Below are positions 11,201-22,213 of a stretch of 64,000 bases of DNA, piece after piece (the stretch's first letter is position 1; each line of letters opens with the position of its first letter). A program made the translations under genes and the position numbers. Source of the stretch: Laburnicola sp. R22_1 (Eukaryota; Ascomycota; Dothideomycetes; Pleosporales; Didymosphaeriaceae); contig JACONQ010000015.1 of the NCBI GenBank assembly GCA_014281115.1, forward strand, positions 1,674,001 to 1,738,000, written 5' to 3'. Under the pieces are notes generated by a model that saw only the letters and a program-made list of their open reading frames with translations, was not told where the DNA came from and made no database searches.

Positions 11201-13134
11201 CACTTCGAAAAAAGTGAGGAAGACGATCTAGTCAAAGCTTTCATCCATGGAATTGGCAATTGGGACAGAACCTCGAAATGGTGCATCCATGCGCTGTCCG
11301 TGTGCTGCCACGAGCTGCCGCTTTCCGTGAGCAAATCACTGGACACGGTGATACAAAAGATGTCACAGATCGTAACAAAACCGGCAACTGCCCTTCATAT
11401 TCTTGATTTCCTCACCTCGCTGGCACGGATGCCTGAATTGTTCAAGAACTTCAGGGAAGACGACTTTAAAATGGTCTTTGGGGTCAGTTTTCGATACCTG
11501 CAACACATCCGAGATCAACGCGAGCGAACCACGTCTTCAAACTCCCAGAGCTTTCATCGGTCGCTCCGTCACAGTGGACCTTCCCGAGAGCTGGCAGCCT
11601 CTCCAGACCATGGCTCAAAAAAGAAAAGGCCATTGGAAGACGATCTTCCGCAATACTTGTATTCATTGGCTTATCATGTCATTGCATTTTGGTTCATGGG
11701 CTTGAAAATGGAGGATCGGCCAAAGCTCATGCCTTGGATCGCCCGAAGCTTACGCTTTACAGACGGCATGGGCCGACAAACCGAATTAGAGGAACAGGGT
11801 CAGGTCGTCATCGATATGATGAATTTGGTTTGCTATTCCGATCGCGACGAAACGATAGGAAATCCAAATTTTGCTAAACCGGGCGATGGGGAGGTCTGGA
11901 AAAAGTCTTGGGTTGTCGGGCACAGTTTGGTGACCATCGAAACGGCTGCAAGGACCGGGGTCTCTCAAATCACCAACAGAAGACCCGTAAGTGCGATCCA
12001 TGGTGTCTCTTGGAACCTGCAATGACCCGTAAACAGTGTGCCACCCGTTGTCTTTCTGTACGTCCGTTACTAGCCCCGCCCCCACGTCACCAGGCTCCTT
12101 TGACTGTCGGTCTCGCCTCAGAAGCATACTACAGCTCTTCCTATGTTGGTATTCTACCGGATGATATTTTCCAGACTTTTTACGCATCCTTGACCTCGTC
12201 TCACGATCCACCAATCGCTCTTCCGGACAACGATATTATCCGTCGGGCCATCACAACATTTGATCGAATATCAACAGTAGACAGCTACAAAGTTGGCGTT
12301 ATTTACATTGGTGACGGCCAAACTGACGAACGAGAGATGCTGATGAACGACATTGGACCACCAGCTTACACTTCGTTCCTTAGTGACCTGGGCACCTTGT
12401 GTCGCCTCAAGGGTGCCAAATTCAATACAGGTGGTTTGGATACGCGCGATGACCAAGACGGCGAATTCACCTATGCCTGGCGTGACCGGTGCATTGAACT
12501 TGTCTTCCACATTACCACCATGATGCCGACAAACCCGCAGGACGAGATGACGTATCCAAACAAAAAGCGACACATTGGCAATGATTTTGTCAACATCATC
12601 TACAATGACTCCGGTCTCCCCTACAACTTTGACACTTTCCCTTCCGCCTTCAACTATGTGCACATTGTCATCTCTCCCGAATCCCGCGCGTCCTTCGTCG
12701 ACCGCCGTCTAGACTCTGACCCCGACGGCAAGGACAGATATTACAAGGTGCAGGTCATGTCAAAGCCCGGCTTTCCAGATATCTCGCCCGCAGCGGAAAC
12801 GAAGATAGTGGCTGGCAAACACCTCGCCGTATACTGCCGCCTCATCGCTATCAACGCATGCGTCTTCTCCTCGGTATGGTTTATCAAAGACGGTGGAGAG
12901 TCCGTGTCTTCGTGGCGCAACCGCCTCCGCGAGATTCAGCGTTTGCGCGACCGATACGGTGCATCTGAACCGCATCCTATGGCTTCGTCGTCGCCCTCGA
13001 ACGATCAGCAAGGCCTCTCGAGCCCGTCGTCAAGAGAAAACAATCTGACGTCGCAGTTCAAGCGGACAAGTGTTGTCGCGTATATCAGCGAGAGCACGAA
13101 TCGGAGCAGTGTGACGAGCAGCTCGCATGACTGA
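8252..13134 (+). CDS. TSC2: Tuberin (TSC2)-type Rheb GTPase-activating protein
   Basis: Two exons, 8252-11986 and 12037-13134 (1610 aa). The 50-base intron has donor GTAAGT at 11987 and acceptor AAACAG ending at 12036, and the frame continues without gain or loss. The N-terminal two thirds is a helical-repeat tuberin region after a Ser/Pro-rich start; a disordered stretch lies near residues 460-520. The C-terminal Rap/Ran-GAP domain starts near FDRISTVDSYKVGVIYIGDG and contains KKRHIGNDFVNIIYNDSG, in which Asn1427 corresponds to the catalytic Asn thumb of Rap-type GAPs. Tuberin, with hamartin (TSC1), turns off Rheb upstream of TORC1. No TSC1 gene is in the window. The gene ends 304 bases before the transposon tower. 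Confidence 0.92.
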
Positions 13135-13438
13135 ATACATTGGCCCTTCCTCGGGGACTCTTGTCGGTGTTTTGGTGGAAAGCATTTACATATATACCCT
13201 TTTTCTACTCGCCTTTATATGCACCGTTGGGGTTCGTTAGATAAAAAATGGGGCTGCATGTTTGGAACGAAGTTTGAGTAGCTTTTAGAGTTTGCATTGC
13301 ATGGTGTTGTGGGATGGTGAGGCTGGGATATGGAGACATGAAAAGTTTTTGCTTCTATTGTTTGTTCCGATCTTGTTGCTGCGAAGCGAGTGGAGTGATG
13401 GGTATGTTTGTGAGCGGTTGTTTGTCACCGTGTACTAA
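13135..13438. other. 3' flank of TSC2 up to the transposon boundary
   Basis: 304 bases of ordinary composition with normal CpA content, so not RIP-damaged. It contains T- and A-rich stretches suitable for transcript end formation. The composition changes sharply at about 13440. Confidence 0.5.
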
Positions 13439-13454
13439 GGGCATGTTTGGTTCC
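13439..13454 (+). repeat. Left terminal inverted repeat of the Harbinger-like element
   Basis: GGGCATGTTTGGTTCC, preceded by TAA. It resembles the GGGCCTGTTTGGTTC ends common in Harbinger/Tourist elements. Confidence 0.55.
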
Positions 13455-13752
13455 GCCAGTTCGGGGCGTTAAAAAGGCTCTAGTTTACTAACTTAGCAAA
13501 ATTAATATATAACTAGGGCCTTATTTAGTTTTTTTATTAGCGCTAGAAGGCTTCTAATAATACTAGTTTTAGTTTATTATTAGCTAATTTTATATTCTTA
13601 CTAGCCTTTATTTGTCTAACATCTATACCTATTAGGGCTTTCTAGTGCCTCTAGTTTAAAAATTAAGTTTAAGGGCTCTTTTTTATCTAGTTTAATATTA
13701 AGTACTTTATATAACTAGCTAAAAAATAAATATTAAGATTCTTATACTAGTA

Positions 13753-15966
13753 ACATATTCTATCAGTAGCCCGGACAGATCAGCCCGCCGGACAGTTTTT
13801 CTTGGCAACTTCGAGGTCCCTCATAACTCATTATAGAACACCACCAACGTTACTTCATAGTGACTCATAATAACCTACTATAACTTACAATATACCAAGT
13901 TACTATTTAATCTACTTTTTACGTCGTGCAGCCTCTTTGCGCGGCTGCAGCAGCCGCGCAAAGCTAAGGAGTCTTTCTTGGCAGTACGAACTTACAACAA
14001 GACTCCCTATAATATACGATATATTATCTACTATACTATACGTAGGCAATATATAGTATACTTATTATGATTTACAGTGAAGCATACTATATCTTAAGTA
14101 GTACTTTATCTAATTTTCAGTCACTAAGTGCGTACTATTGCAAGATGAAGTTAACCCGTCATTTTTGGCCTTATAGTAACCTATAATAAAATCACTCTAA
14201 TTTACTATCAACACTATCTGAAAATAAGCCGCTAAGGGTAACATCTGACTCCTCCTCTATCTCTTTATCTATCTAACAGGTCCTTGCGTTGTGCCTAGGC
14301 TCTCCGCACCTCCCACAGCGGCGTTGTGTTGAGGGACCTGCCTCTCCCTCACCACTACCTCGCGCCCTTTTTGACAACTTCACCCTAATAGAAGGGCTTT
14401 CTACTCCCAAATCTGCTCCCTAAGCAAAGCCTAGCGTCCTACCTTTCTGAATGCGCTTTCTTTTACGCGTTTTTCGCTTTATTAGAACCTTAATTTGCTC
14501 CTCAAGTTCCTTAATGCGGGTCTCTTAAAGTACACTATGGTAGAGCATAAGTTCAGCACCTTTTATGAGCTGTGAGTAGCTCGATTTAGCATTGGGTGGA
14601 GACCGAATAAAAGAGTCGCGTACGAGCTTTGACTGGGATCCAAACTCAAGGGTATTAGTTGGGGTCCTGGCTTGCCATAGTGTATCCGGTGGGGTACCCT
14701 AAGGTGGAGTGTGAATACGCACATCAAGGCGATCTACCACCACTAACACATCTAAAGGAACAAGCCCAGAGGCCTTAAAGGCTTTCTTGCAGTTTTCTAG
14801 TGTAAACATATTAAAAAACGCGTCGCGAAAGGCCAGTAGGAAGCCCTCTTTGTCGATATGAAAGACGCGTTGGCGCGCCAAGTCCCGCACGCGCTAGGAG
14901 TACTTCAGCTTTAGTGGCGCGAAACAGACCACATCAAGCGGCTGGAGGATATGAGATAAGTGCGCTGGCATACAGAGTGTTAGGATCTTCTGTTCCAGGC
15001 AATAATCCTTGAAATCCTGGGAGTGGTGGCTCTCATAGCCGTCCAGAATAAGTAACCTCCATGACCCCACCATACGCGGCCTTGTATACGCGTCAAAGTG
15101 CTTCAACCACGCGACTCCAAGCTCGTTGTTAGTCCAGCCGGTCTTAGAGACTGAGAGCTTCCAATCGTGGGGGATACTAGTCTCCTCATACCACGCTAAG
15201 ATGTGGACTCGCCCTTTGTAGATAATAAAGGGCGGGGCAGCATACCTAGCAGCGCAAATACTCTAAATCACTGTAACCCACTTGCGATTGCCTAGCTAAA
15301 CAAGCGTAGGTTGAGAACGTCTTTCTAAACTAGTTACAACCTTCATTAAGCCAATAACTCCTATCTAGAAGCCTATCTTATTAAAGTTATGGATGTCTTT
15401 ATTCTGCACTCCATACTTGGCTTTTGTGTCCTCTACTAGCTAAAACCACGCGTTTATAACCTCTGGATCTTCCTGTTGTATTCTCTGTCGGCCCTTCGCT
15501 CGATTAAAAGCCATTTTAAGCTCAGGTACGCGCTTTACAAAGCGCTAAGCCTAGCATTATCCTACAGGGTCTCTGTGCCGCGCAGCTAGCAGTTTGTTGG
15601 CCATATCTTCCACCTTACCTAGCCAGGGTGCAAATCCTCGCGAATCTAGGTTGAGGATATACTGTATGAGCGTCTGCTCTTTAGTCGTGGTAAGCTTTGC
15701 CATGCCTAATCATGTATCTGCTTAGGCGGTGATTCCATTAATTTGATCGCTTAGTGTAGACTTTGGGATATTATATACTGTAGCAGCGCGTCGCAGGCTT
15801 GAAATTTGCTTATTCTGATAGGCGTGAAGGGCAAGCTTAATTCTGCCTTCTTAATTAGATGATAACGCGTCGTGTTGTTAAGACATTATAATTTATAGTG
15901 AAGTGTTGTGGTCTTAGCAAAAACTGTCCAGCGGACTGATCTGTTCGGGCTACTAATAGAATATGT
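13753..15966 (-). mobile_element. pogo/Fot1-type DNA transposon (pogo-1)
   Basis: About 48-bp inverted ends: left from 13753 (ACATATTCTATCAGTAGCCC), right ending 15966, whose reverse complement reads ACATATTCTATTAGTAGCCC. They match apart from a few transitions. TA target duplications are at 13751-13752 and 15967-15968. Total 2.2 kb with one transposase relic on the minus strand. It lies inside the Harbinger-like element. Confidence 0.9.
14273..15886 (-). pseudogene. pogo-1 transposase, inactivated by stop codons
   Basis: One reading frame runs from an ATG at 15886 to a TAG at 14273-14275 (about 537 codons), broken only by in-frame TAG/TAA stops and no frameshift. Order: an N-terminal CENP-B-like helix-turn-helix (LALHAYQNKQISSLRRAATV), a second DNA-binding helix region, the DDE endonuclease core (SWRLLILDGYESHHSQDF, then MPAHLSHILQPLDVVCF), a Lys/Arg-rich stretch, and a C-terminal zinc-knuckle-like RRCGRCGEPRHNARTC. 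Stops sit where Gln or Trp is expected, as RIP produces (CAG, CAA or TGG to TAG/TAA). Overall damage is light. Pogo transposases cut and paste DNA at TA sites. Confidence 0.88.
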
Positions 15967-15968
15967 TA

Positions 15969-17460
15969 GTAGTAATAGTAATAAGTGCTCTAGGCAGCCT
16001 TATAGCTATATTAGCCTATTAATAGTATAATAAGTATACGCTACTAGAGCGTAGAGAGCGAGATTTAAATAAAGAGAGGGGGTAGTAATAGCTAGCTAAC
16101 TGCCTAGACAACCCCTAATAGTTATTTAAGAAGTTGTAGCTTTATTTAGCTATATAAGATAAGCTATTAACTTTTATAAAGTTTTATAGACTTATTAGTA
16201 ATAGTAGAATCTTTATAAAAGAGAAGATGTTAACGTTTTATATATTTACTTTAATAGGGCGTTTCTAGCGTAATACTAAGTATAAAGTAGAGCACTTAAT
16301 AGAGATAATAAGTTAATAAGTACTTTATACCTTTACTAAGCTTTAACTAATAACTATAGTAATTTTTATAAGGTACTTAATACTCTACTATATCTTTATT
16401 ATAATACTATAAAAGCTTCTATAAAGAAGATACTAGATGCAATTTAAAAGATCTATAATATAAGCTATTTTTTAAGAACTATATAGGAGTAATTAATAGT
16501 ACCTATATGTGTATGTGTTGTTAAATTAACTACCTAGGGGTAGAATAACAAAGGCTTTTATCTCAAATAACATAATAAAAAAAGCAGAGCCCCCTACTTA
16601 GTAATTAAAAAAAGAGCGTAAAACAGGTGAATCTCAACCTACTTTAACCTCAAACCAAAAAAAAAGTCAAAAAAGGTGTTTGGTAAGCCGACGGATAGCA
16701 CCTATATACTAATATATATACTAATAACTAAGCAAAAGTAGTATTATAACTACTATAAAGACTTAATATAAAATATACTAGTATATATTAACTTTAAAAT
16801 AAACTTTATATATATCTTATTTAAGTAAAAGAGTAGTATATATAATAGTAGAGTGTTAAAAAGCACTCTAAATAAAAGCTTTAGGGCCCTTTTAGGCAAG
16901 TACTTTATAGCTAATACAGAATATATTAATAGTAACCTTTTATTAACACTATATAAAGGTGTGTAATGCTATTTATAAGAGATTTATTAAGTTAGAAGAA
17001 AGGTGCAAAATTTAAGAAGTTATTTAACTATTACTACTTAAGCCTATATAATATTATTAAGCATACTTTTAAAGTTTTTAAAAGACGTTAGCATATTTTT
17101 AACTAGGCGTATAAATTTAAAATTATAACTTAGGTTAAGCTTATATACACCCTTATAGGCGTATATAATCTTATTAAAAAGGTATATAAGGTTAAAGAGA
17201 ACTTAAAGAATCTTATAAAGATATATAATAAAGAGAAGCTTAAAATAGAGCGTTATAAGGTAAACAATAGTAATAATATTACTACGCTAGAGCTTAGTAT
17301 AAATAGGAGAAGAGATTAGCTAGTAGTAAGTATATAAGTGTTATATAGAGCAGTAAAAGTAGTAGTAAAAGGTTAATAGTTAAGTAGAAAGGTAGTAGAG
17401 TTAATAAGTAAAAAGTTAATATTAAAAGTTATAAAATACACTAGTAGGGCCCTCTATTAT
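15969..17460 (+). pseudogene. PIF/Harbinger DDE nuclease relic
   Basis: Heavily RIP-degraded. Translated fragments match the Harbinger transposase-derived nuclease (DDE_Tnp_4): around 16490-16500 GVINSTY (expected GAIDGTH), then after a 187-bp insertion (16509-16695) the same frame continues ILIYILITKQK, then INFIYILFK, LGKYFIANTEYINSN, LLLTLYKGV and a C-terminal block ending near IFLTRRINLKL at about 17130. Stops and at least one frame change interrupt it. It is the most likely owner of the GGGC-type ends at 13439 and 50063. Confidence 0.6.
16509..16695 (+). repeat. Short dispersed retroposon-like repeat, copy A
   Basis: The conserved part starts TATGTGTTGTTAAATTAACT at 16512 and includes the hairpin AAGCAG-AGCCCC-CTACTT near 16585-16605. 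It is flanked by a 12-bp duplication, TAGTACCTATAT (16497-16508) and TAGCACCTATAT (16696-16707). Removing the insert plus one duplicate restores the Harbinger frame exactly, which proves insertion. The 3' part (16640-16695) has A-rich tracts not shared with other copies. Confidence 0.75.
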
Positions 17461-17540
17461 TATCCTAACTTTTACTATAATTTACTATAAATAACAATCT
17501 AATTCTCAAAAAACTAGATTTAACTAGGCAATTTTCAGTT

Positions 17541-17690
17541 TATGTGTGTTATTAAATTAACTATCTAGGGATAGAACGACAAAGGCTTTTATCTTAAATA
17601 ACATAACAAAAAAAGCAGAGCCCCCTACTTAGTAATTAAAAAGAGCGTAAAAAAGGTAATGTGATTATAAAAAAAAGCGTTTAAGTTTAT
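17541..17690 (+). repeat. Short dispersed retroposon-like repeat, copy B
   Basis: Same start (TATGTGTGTTATTAAATTAA) and the same hairpin and AAAAAGAGCGTAAAAAAGGT core as copy A, then an A-rich segment and GCGTTTAAG. The flanks are too degraded to define a target duplication. Confidence 0.7.
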
Positions 17691-18406
17691 AAGAATATAA
17701 ATCCTATAAAATATACCAAAAGTTAAACTTAGAATAACACCTAAAAGGTAAAAAAATTAAATTTTGCGCGTATAGCCTACTACTATAAGTTTTAGTATAG
17801 AGTTAAACTTTTATATTAACTTACTACTTTAACTTACCCTTACTTACCTACTCTAATAACTTTATACTACTTTCTAAATTACTGTACGCCTTTTAATCTA
17901 TAAGAAAATTAACCCTACTTTTTATTTATACTTTTTACTTACTATAGAGCTTTATATTTATAAAAACTTTAGTGTTAAAATTATTCTTAAAATTATTAAA
18001 AATAGAAAACTTTAGTTAGTTAGGTAAGACTAAGTAGTTGCTTATAAAGCTTATAATAGTCTTTTACTAATAATTTCTAGTTATTACTACTATAATAAGG
18101 TCTCTAATTTAGTCTAATAAGTTATTAAGTTGCTAGCTTATACGCTTCTTTACTATTAACCTTTTTAAGCGCTTTTTAAAAGGCCTAAAAGTTAACTTTG
18201 TACCTATATATTTATAGTAGCCTAACACCTTACTATCTAAGGTCTCTTTACTATTACTAGAGTCTATAAATAAGCTCTCCTTATTAGTTTTAATTAACTC
18301 TATTAGCTAGAATTATAAGCTGTTAAGTAGGTTCTTAAGGCTAGCTACGTCCTTGCCTATTACTAAATAGCCCTAAAAAAGATTCTTATATAAATTAGTA
18401 AAGTTA
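17691..18406. other. AT-rich RIP-damaged sequence, unassigned
   Basis: Very few CpA and many TpA dinucleotides. Faint minus-strand reading frames rich in Leu/Lys are present here and at 18634-19068. They could be the remains of the second (Myb/SANT-like) Harbinger gene, but no motif is clear enough to call. Confidence 0.35.
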
Positions 18407-18410
18407 AAAG

Positions 18411-18629
18411 TGTTAGGGATCGCCGCCCATCGGCCCATCGGACCTCCGGTCGGCCCGACGTTGATCCAACCCGGTCGGCCTGACGTTAATCCGGCCCCGC
18501 GCACTAGTCCTAATTAGGTAGTACTAGCGCGCCCTTAGGGCTACTGCCGCACAGGTGGTATGCAGCACCTAGTATCCTCATTATAGCAATTTAATCTATT
18601 TAATAATTGAGCCCGATTGCTCCCTTATA
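18411..18629 (+). repeat. Solo LTR (219 bp) of the minus-strand Gypsy family
   Basis: Starts TGTTAGGG, ends CCCTTATA (originally TG...CA), flanked by AAAG at 18407-18410 and 18630-18633. The same length and sequence type as the two 219-bp LTRs at 31781 and 40638. There is no internal sequence, so it was left by LTR-LTR recombination. It holds a near-duplicated GGTCGG..GACGTTRATCC motif. Confidence 0.85.
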
Positions 18630-18633
18630 AAAG

Positions 18634-19068
18634 CCTTATACTAAAATTTATAAGCCTCTTTATAAATATTAAAGTAGTTTTTAAGTACCTAGCTATTAGC
18701 GGCAATAACGTTATTATTAACTAAAAAGCTAGACTACTATATAAGCTCTAACTAGACTTTTTAATTCTTCTTATAAGTATCTACCCTACTTTTAATCTAC
18801 TAGAGACTTATAGTAGGGTTATTAAATGTCTTCTAGACCTTCTTTAAAACGTACTATTATACCTATAGCTTCTAATTATTATTAGCCCTATTACTTTTAT
18901 TAAATTAATACTTAAGCATAATTAATAACGCCTCTAGCTCTTATGTGCCCTATGTTAACCTTTTAACCTTTAATATAAGTTTACTAGGGCCTAGTAATAG
19001 TATAAGGCTTAAAGACTATATAGGGCCTAAAGATTGTATTAGTTAGTAGCTATAATATAGGCGTATTA
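18634..19068. other. AT-rich unassigned sequence between two LTRs
   Basis: RIP-type composition. A minus-strand reading frame with fragments such as GRYLQEELKSLVRAY (after reading RIP stops as Gln) lies near 18740-18800 but is not identified. Confidence 0.3.
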
Positions 19069-19381
19069 TATGGTTTTTTTTTTTGCGACTAAGGGGTTTC
19101 TAATAGAAATATTACAATAATAGCAGATATTTCTCCTAGTATCTAGGCGGATTATATATAGAGCTTTCCTATAAGGTCTGTAATTGTAAGGAATTACTCA
19201 AGGCATTAAAGGTTAAAATTAAGAAGTTAATTTTACTAAGATATCGAGGTGGCGTATAAAGACTGTTAACAGCTGCCTTATATACCCACACGTAGCCGAG
19301 GCGCTAATGCCTAATCGGGTAAGGTTCCGGGGCTCGGCGGAACCTTCCGCCGGGCGCGCCGCACCTCAGGAATCCCTAACA
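19069..19381 (-). repeat. LTR of another retrotransposon family, minus orientation
   Basis: Read on minus it begins TGTTAGGGATTCC at 19381, is G+C rich for 80 bases, has a TATATAAGG box and ends TTAGTCGCAAAAAAAA..ACCATA near 19069. No exact flanking duplication was found. Its last 75 bases also occur at 43598-43710 and in both arms of the 54314-54709 inverted repeat. Confidence 0.5.
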
Positions 19382-19410
19382 GTAATAGTAATAGTAATAA
19401 TAATATTAAC

Positions 19411-19586
19411 TATAAGGGGCTTTAGACTAAGAGGTTAGAGTTGCCTAAGTAAACTTATAAATTTAATAGAGTTTAATAGTAACTCTAGCTATAAACTTAT
19501 ATATACTCCTAGCTTAGTAAAAGTATAGACCTAGAACTCTAAGGTAGTAGGCTAAGTAACTATAGAAGGGCGCTTAGCCTCTTATA
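19411..19586 (-). repeat. 3' LTR of the outer retrotransposon
   Basis: 176 bp, flanked on the left by TTAAC (the target duplication) and on the right by the polypurine tract. Highly similar to 49547-49722. Confidence 0.85.
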
Positions 19587-19608
19587 TATCTTTTCCCCTC
19601 TAAAAAAA
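19587..19608 (-). other. Polypurine tract of the outer retrotransposon
   Basis: The minus strand reads TTTTTTTAGAGGGGAAAAG directly 5' of the 3' LTR, the usual site of plus-strand priming in LTR elements. Confidence 0.65.
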
Positions 19609-19975
19609 ATTCTAGCATTATATTCTATACTTCCTATAGTAGTAGTACTAATCCTCCTTTTACGCGCCTAAAGTTTTAAGAATAAATTTAATACTACGTA
19701 TACTAGTAATAGTACTTTAAGTCTCTATAAGGTTCTAAGCGTACTTTAGCTAAAAAGAGTACTAGGCTCCTATCCTTCTATCTTTAGTAAGGCAACCTAG
19801 TTATTATATTTAACGCGTTTAAGTTTATATCTCTTAGATTCTATAGGCGTAGCTGCCTATTTTAGTTAAGAATTCGCGCTAGTATTGTTTACTCTAGCTA
19901 AGGTAAATAAAAAGGTTCTTACTTTAGTTTTATTTTATTTTTTTACTCTACTACTATATTTACAACGCTTCTTAT

Positions 19976-20154
19976 TGTTAGAAATTAGCTATTAGCACTA
20001 GTTTGGCCCGACGTACCTTTGGCGTCGCGCGCTAGCTCTTTAGTTAGCACTAGCACGCCCTTAGGCTACTGCTATATAGGTAGTATGCGGCACCTAGTAT
20101 TCTTATTATAGTAATTTAACCTATTTAATAATTGAGCCTAATTGCTTTCTTATA
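19976..20154 (+). repeat. 5' LTR of plus-strand Gypsy
   Basis: 179 bp, starts TGTTAG, ends CTTATA (RIP form of CTTACA). Related to, but about 40 bp shorter than, the 219-bp LTRs of the minus-strand Gypsy. Confidence 0.85.
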
Positions 20155-20281
20155 TTATACTAGGTTAATAAAAGTATGCTTACAATAGAGCGTAAGCCAT
20201 AATAGGCTTTTAATTAACTTATAACTCGCGATAACGTATATTACGCTTTTATAATAAGAGGGACTACACATACAATAGTGT

Positions 20282-22213
20282 ATGGCTAGGCTTAATAACC
20301 CTAAACTATTAGTTAAGCCTTATAATAACACTACTAGTACCACTAGCAAGATGGCAAACTAGGGTAATATCCTAAGTAGGTGGCATATAAGCAATCTCTC
20401 TACATTACTAGGCTAGCTTCTAATATCTGCGGCCCTAATAAACTTAGTAGCCTTATTAACTCTTAGGGCCACGCAGAATCCTACCGTACTACGTATTACT
20501 AAGGATCTAGATAAAGAAGACTTAAATATGCTTAGTAGTGTACCTAGTAGAAAATAGGTAACTATAGATAGTTAGCTAATAGAGATACCTATAAATTCCG
20601 TAAACCCTATAGAGATAGTAAGGTACTCTAAACTAATAGTGGACAGGCTATTACGTGGTTAGCGCTGTAGCTTAAACTAGAAGTCTATCTTTAAAGTTAT
20701 TAAATAGCCTACTAAGGACACTTGTCTATAGCTTATATATAATAAAGATACTTACGCGCTATTAGTATACTTTAAGGTGCTTTAGGCACCTACTAAGAGC
20801 GTAGAACTAGAGTGAAAAATCGTAGTAGATATTTACGACAGCACCTTATTATAAAAGGTTACCTTTATTTGCGAATAGCCTACCGCGTTATTTGGTTACT
20901 TTATTAGTCACGCTAATAGTGCTGCTGAATTTAAAAAAGAGGGTTATTAAGGGCTTTAGTAGGAGGAGGAGCTAGCGAGATAGGTTGCGCGTATTTTTAA
21001 GCTAGTAGAGACTACACAATTATCCTTATTAGAAGTAGAGCGCAACCTATAAGTTAAACAACACTACTTTGGCTAGCGCGAAATATAGATTTAGAAAGCT
21101 CTTGCGTATATAAATTAACTAAAAGAATTAAAGGAATTGTATCGCGCTTATAGTAAAGTTTAAGAGTAGAAGGTTGCTAAGCTAGAGGAGTAACTTAAGG
21201 CAATAATATTTGCACTGCCTAACGTCCCTTCTTATATATAGTAGAATTTAACGCTTAAAAATATTAAGATTATTTAGTAATATTACGCACAGATATATAT
21301 TATATTATAGGTAGGTACTTTACGCCTGGCTACTACACCTAATATGGCCCACACTATTCAAGCTAACACGCCTAGTAGTTAGTTTATTTTAGCGTTAATA
21401 GGGATTAGTTAAGCTTCTAAATATTATCTACATAAGTCTAATAAGTTTAAGAAATCTAATAACTGTAAGAACTATAAACTATAGAAAAGTTCTATATACT
21501 CTTACCTAAGTATATACAACTATATATTTACTACTAAATACGCTAAGATAGAGTTTATTGTTAACTATACCTTAGATATTGCCTACTAGTAGTTAGAGCA
21601 CTAAATAGATTTTAACAAACCTAGAGCTTTCTAGTCTACTAAGAATATATTTAAGATGTTAGATTATAGTTATATTGCCGCAGATTCTATAGGCAAGGCT
21701 TATGCGGCCATACAGAGCGATTAGCTAAAAATTAGAGATAGGGAGAGTTTTAAAAAATAGCTGTTCTAATTTAAGCTTGCAACTGCTCCCGTTAATATAC
21801 TAGATTAATAGAAGATTATTACGGTAATTTAACTCTTAAAGCTATCCTATTTAAAGGCAGACAAATAATAGTTAAGTAGTAACTTATAGGCCTCGTTTAT
21901 TAAAAAGATATATTATTAAGCCATAATCTTAAAGCTATAGGGCCTATTATAGTGGCAAGGTAATAATAATAGTAACTAAGGAGATTATAGCGGGGGAGAT
22001 AGTTGCGATAGAAATAGCAATGCTGGTAGTAGTATTTCTAGTTATACTAACGCCTAGATTAAGTTACTTATAGACAAAGGACGCTTTATTAAATGCGGCG
22101 AGAAGGGCCACTATTATAAGAATAATAATGCTTTGTGTAAGGGCAAGCTATAACAGCTAGTAAATAAGATTAAGACTCTTATTAATGCAGATCTTGCAGC
22201 GGTTAACATCTAA
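20282..22213 (+). pseudogene. Gag relic of plus-strand Gypsy
   Basis: Starts MARLNNPKLLVKPYNN at 20282 and continues with many RIP stops (TAG for Gln/Trp). A CCHC-like knuckle at about 22085-22145 reads RFIKCGEKGHYYKNNNALCK, in which the first Cys is lost. Gag would form the particle and bind the RNA. Confidence 0.75.

Noticed and set aside
13514..13545. A second Harbinger-like end (GGGCCTTATTTAGTTTTT) just inside the left boundary
   Set aside because: No partner with a matching sequence or target duplication could be found near the right end; similarity may be chance in AT-rich sequence.
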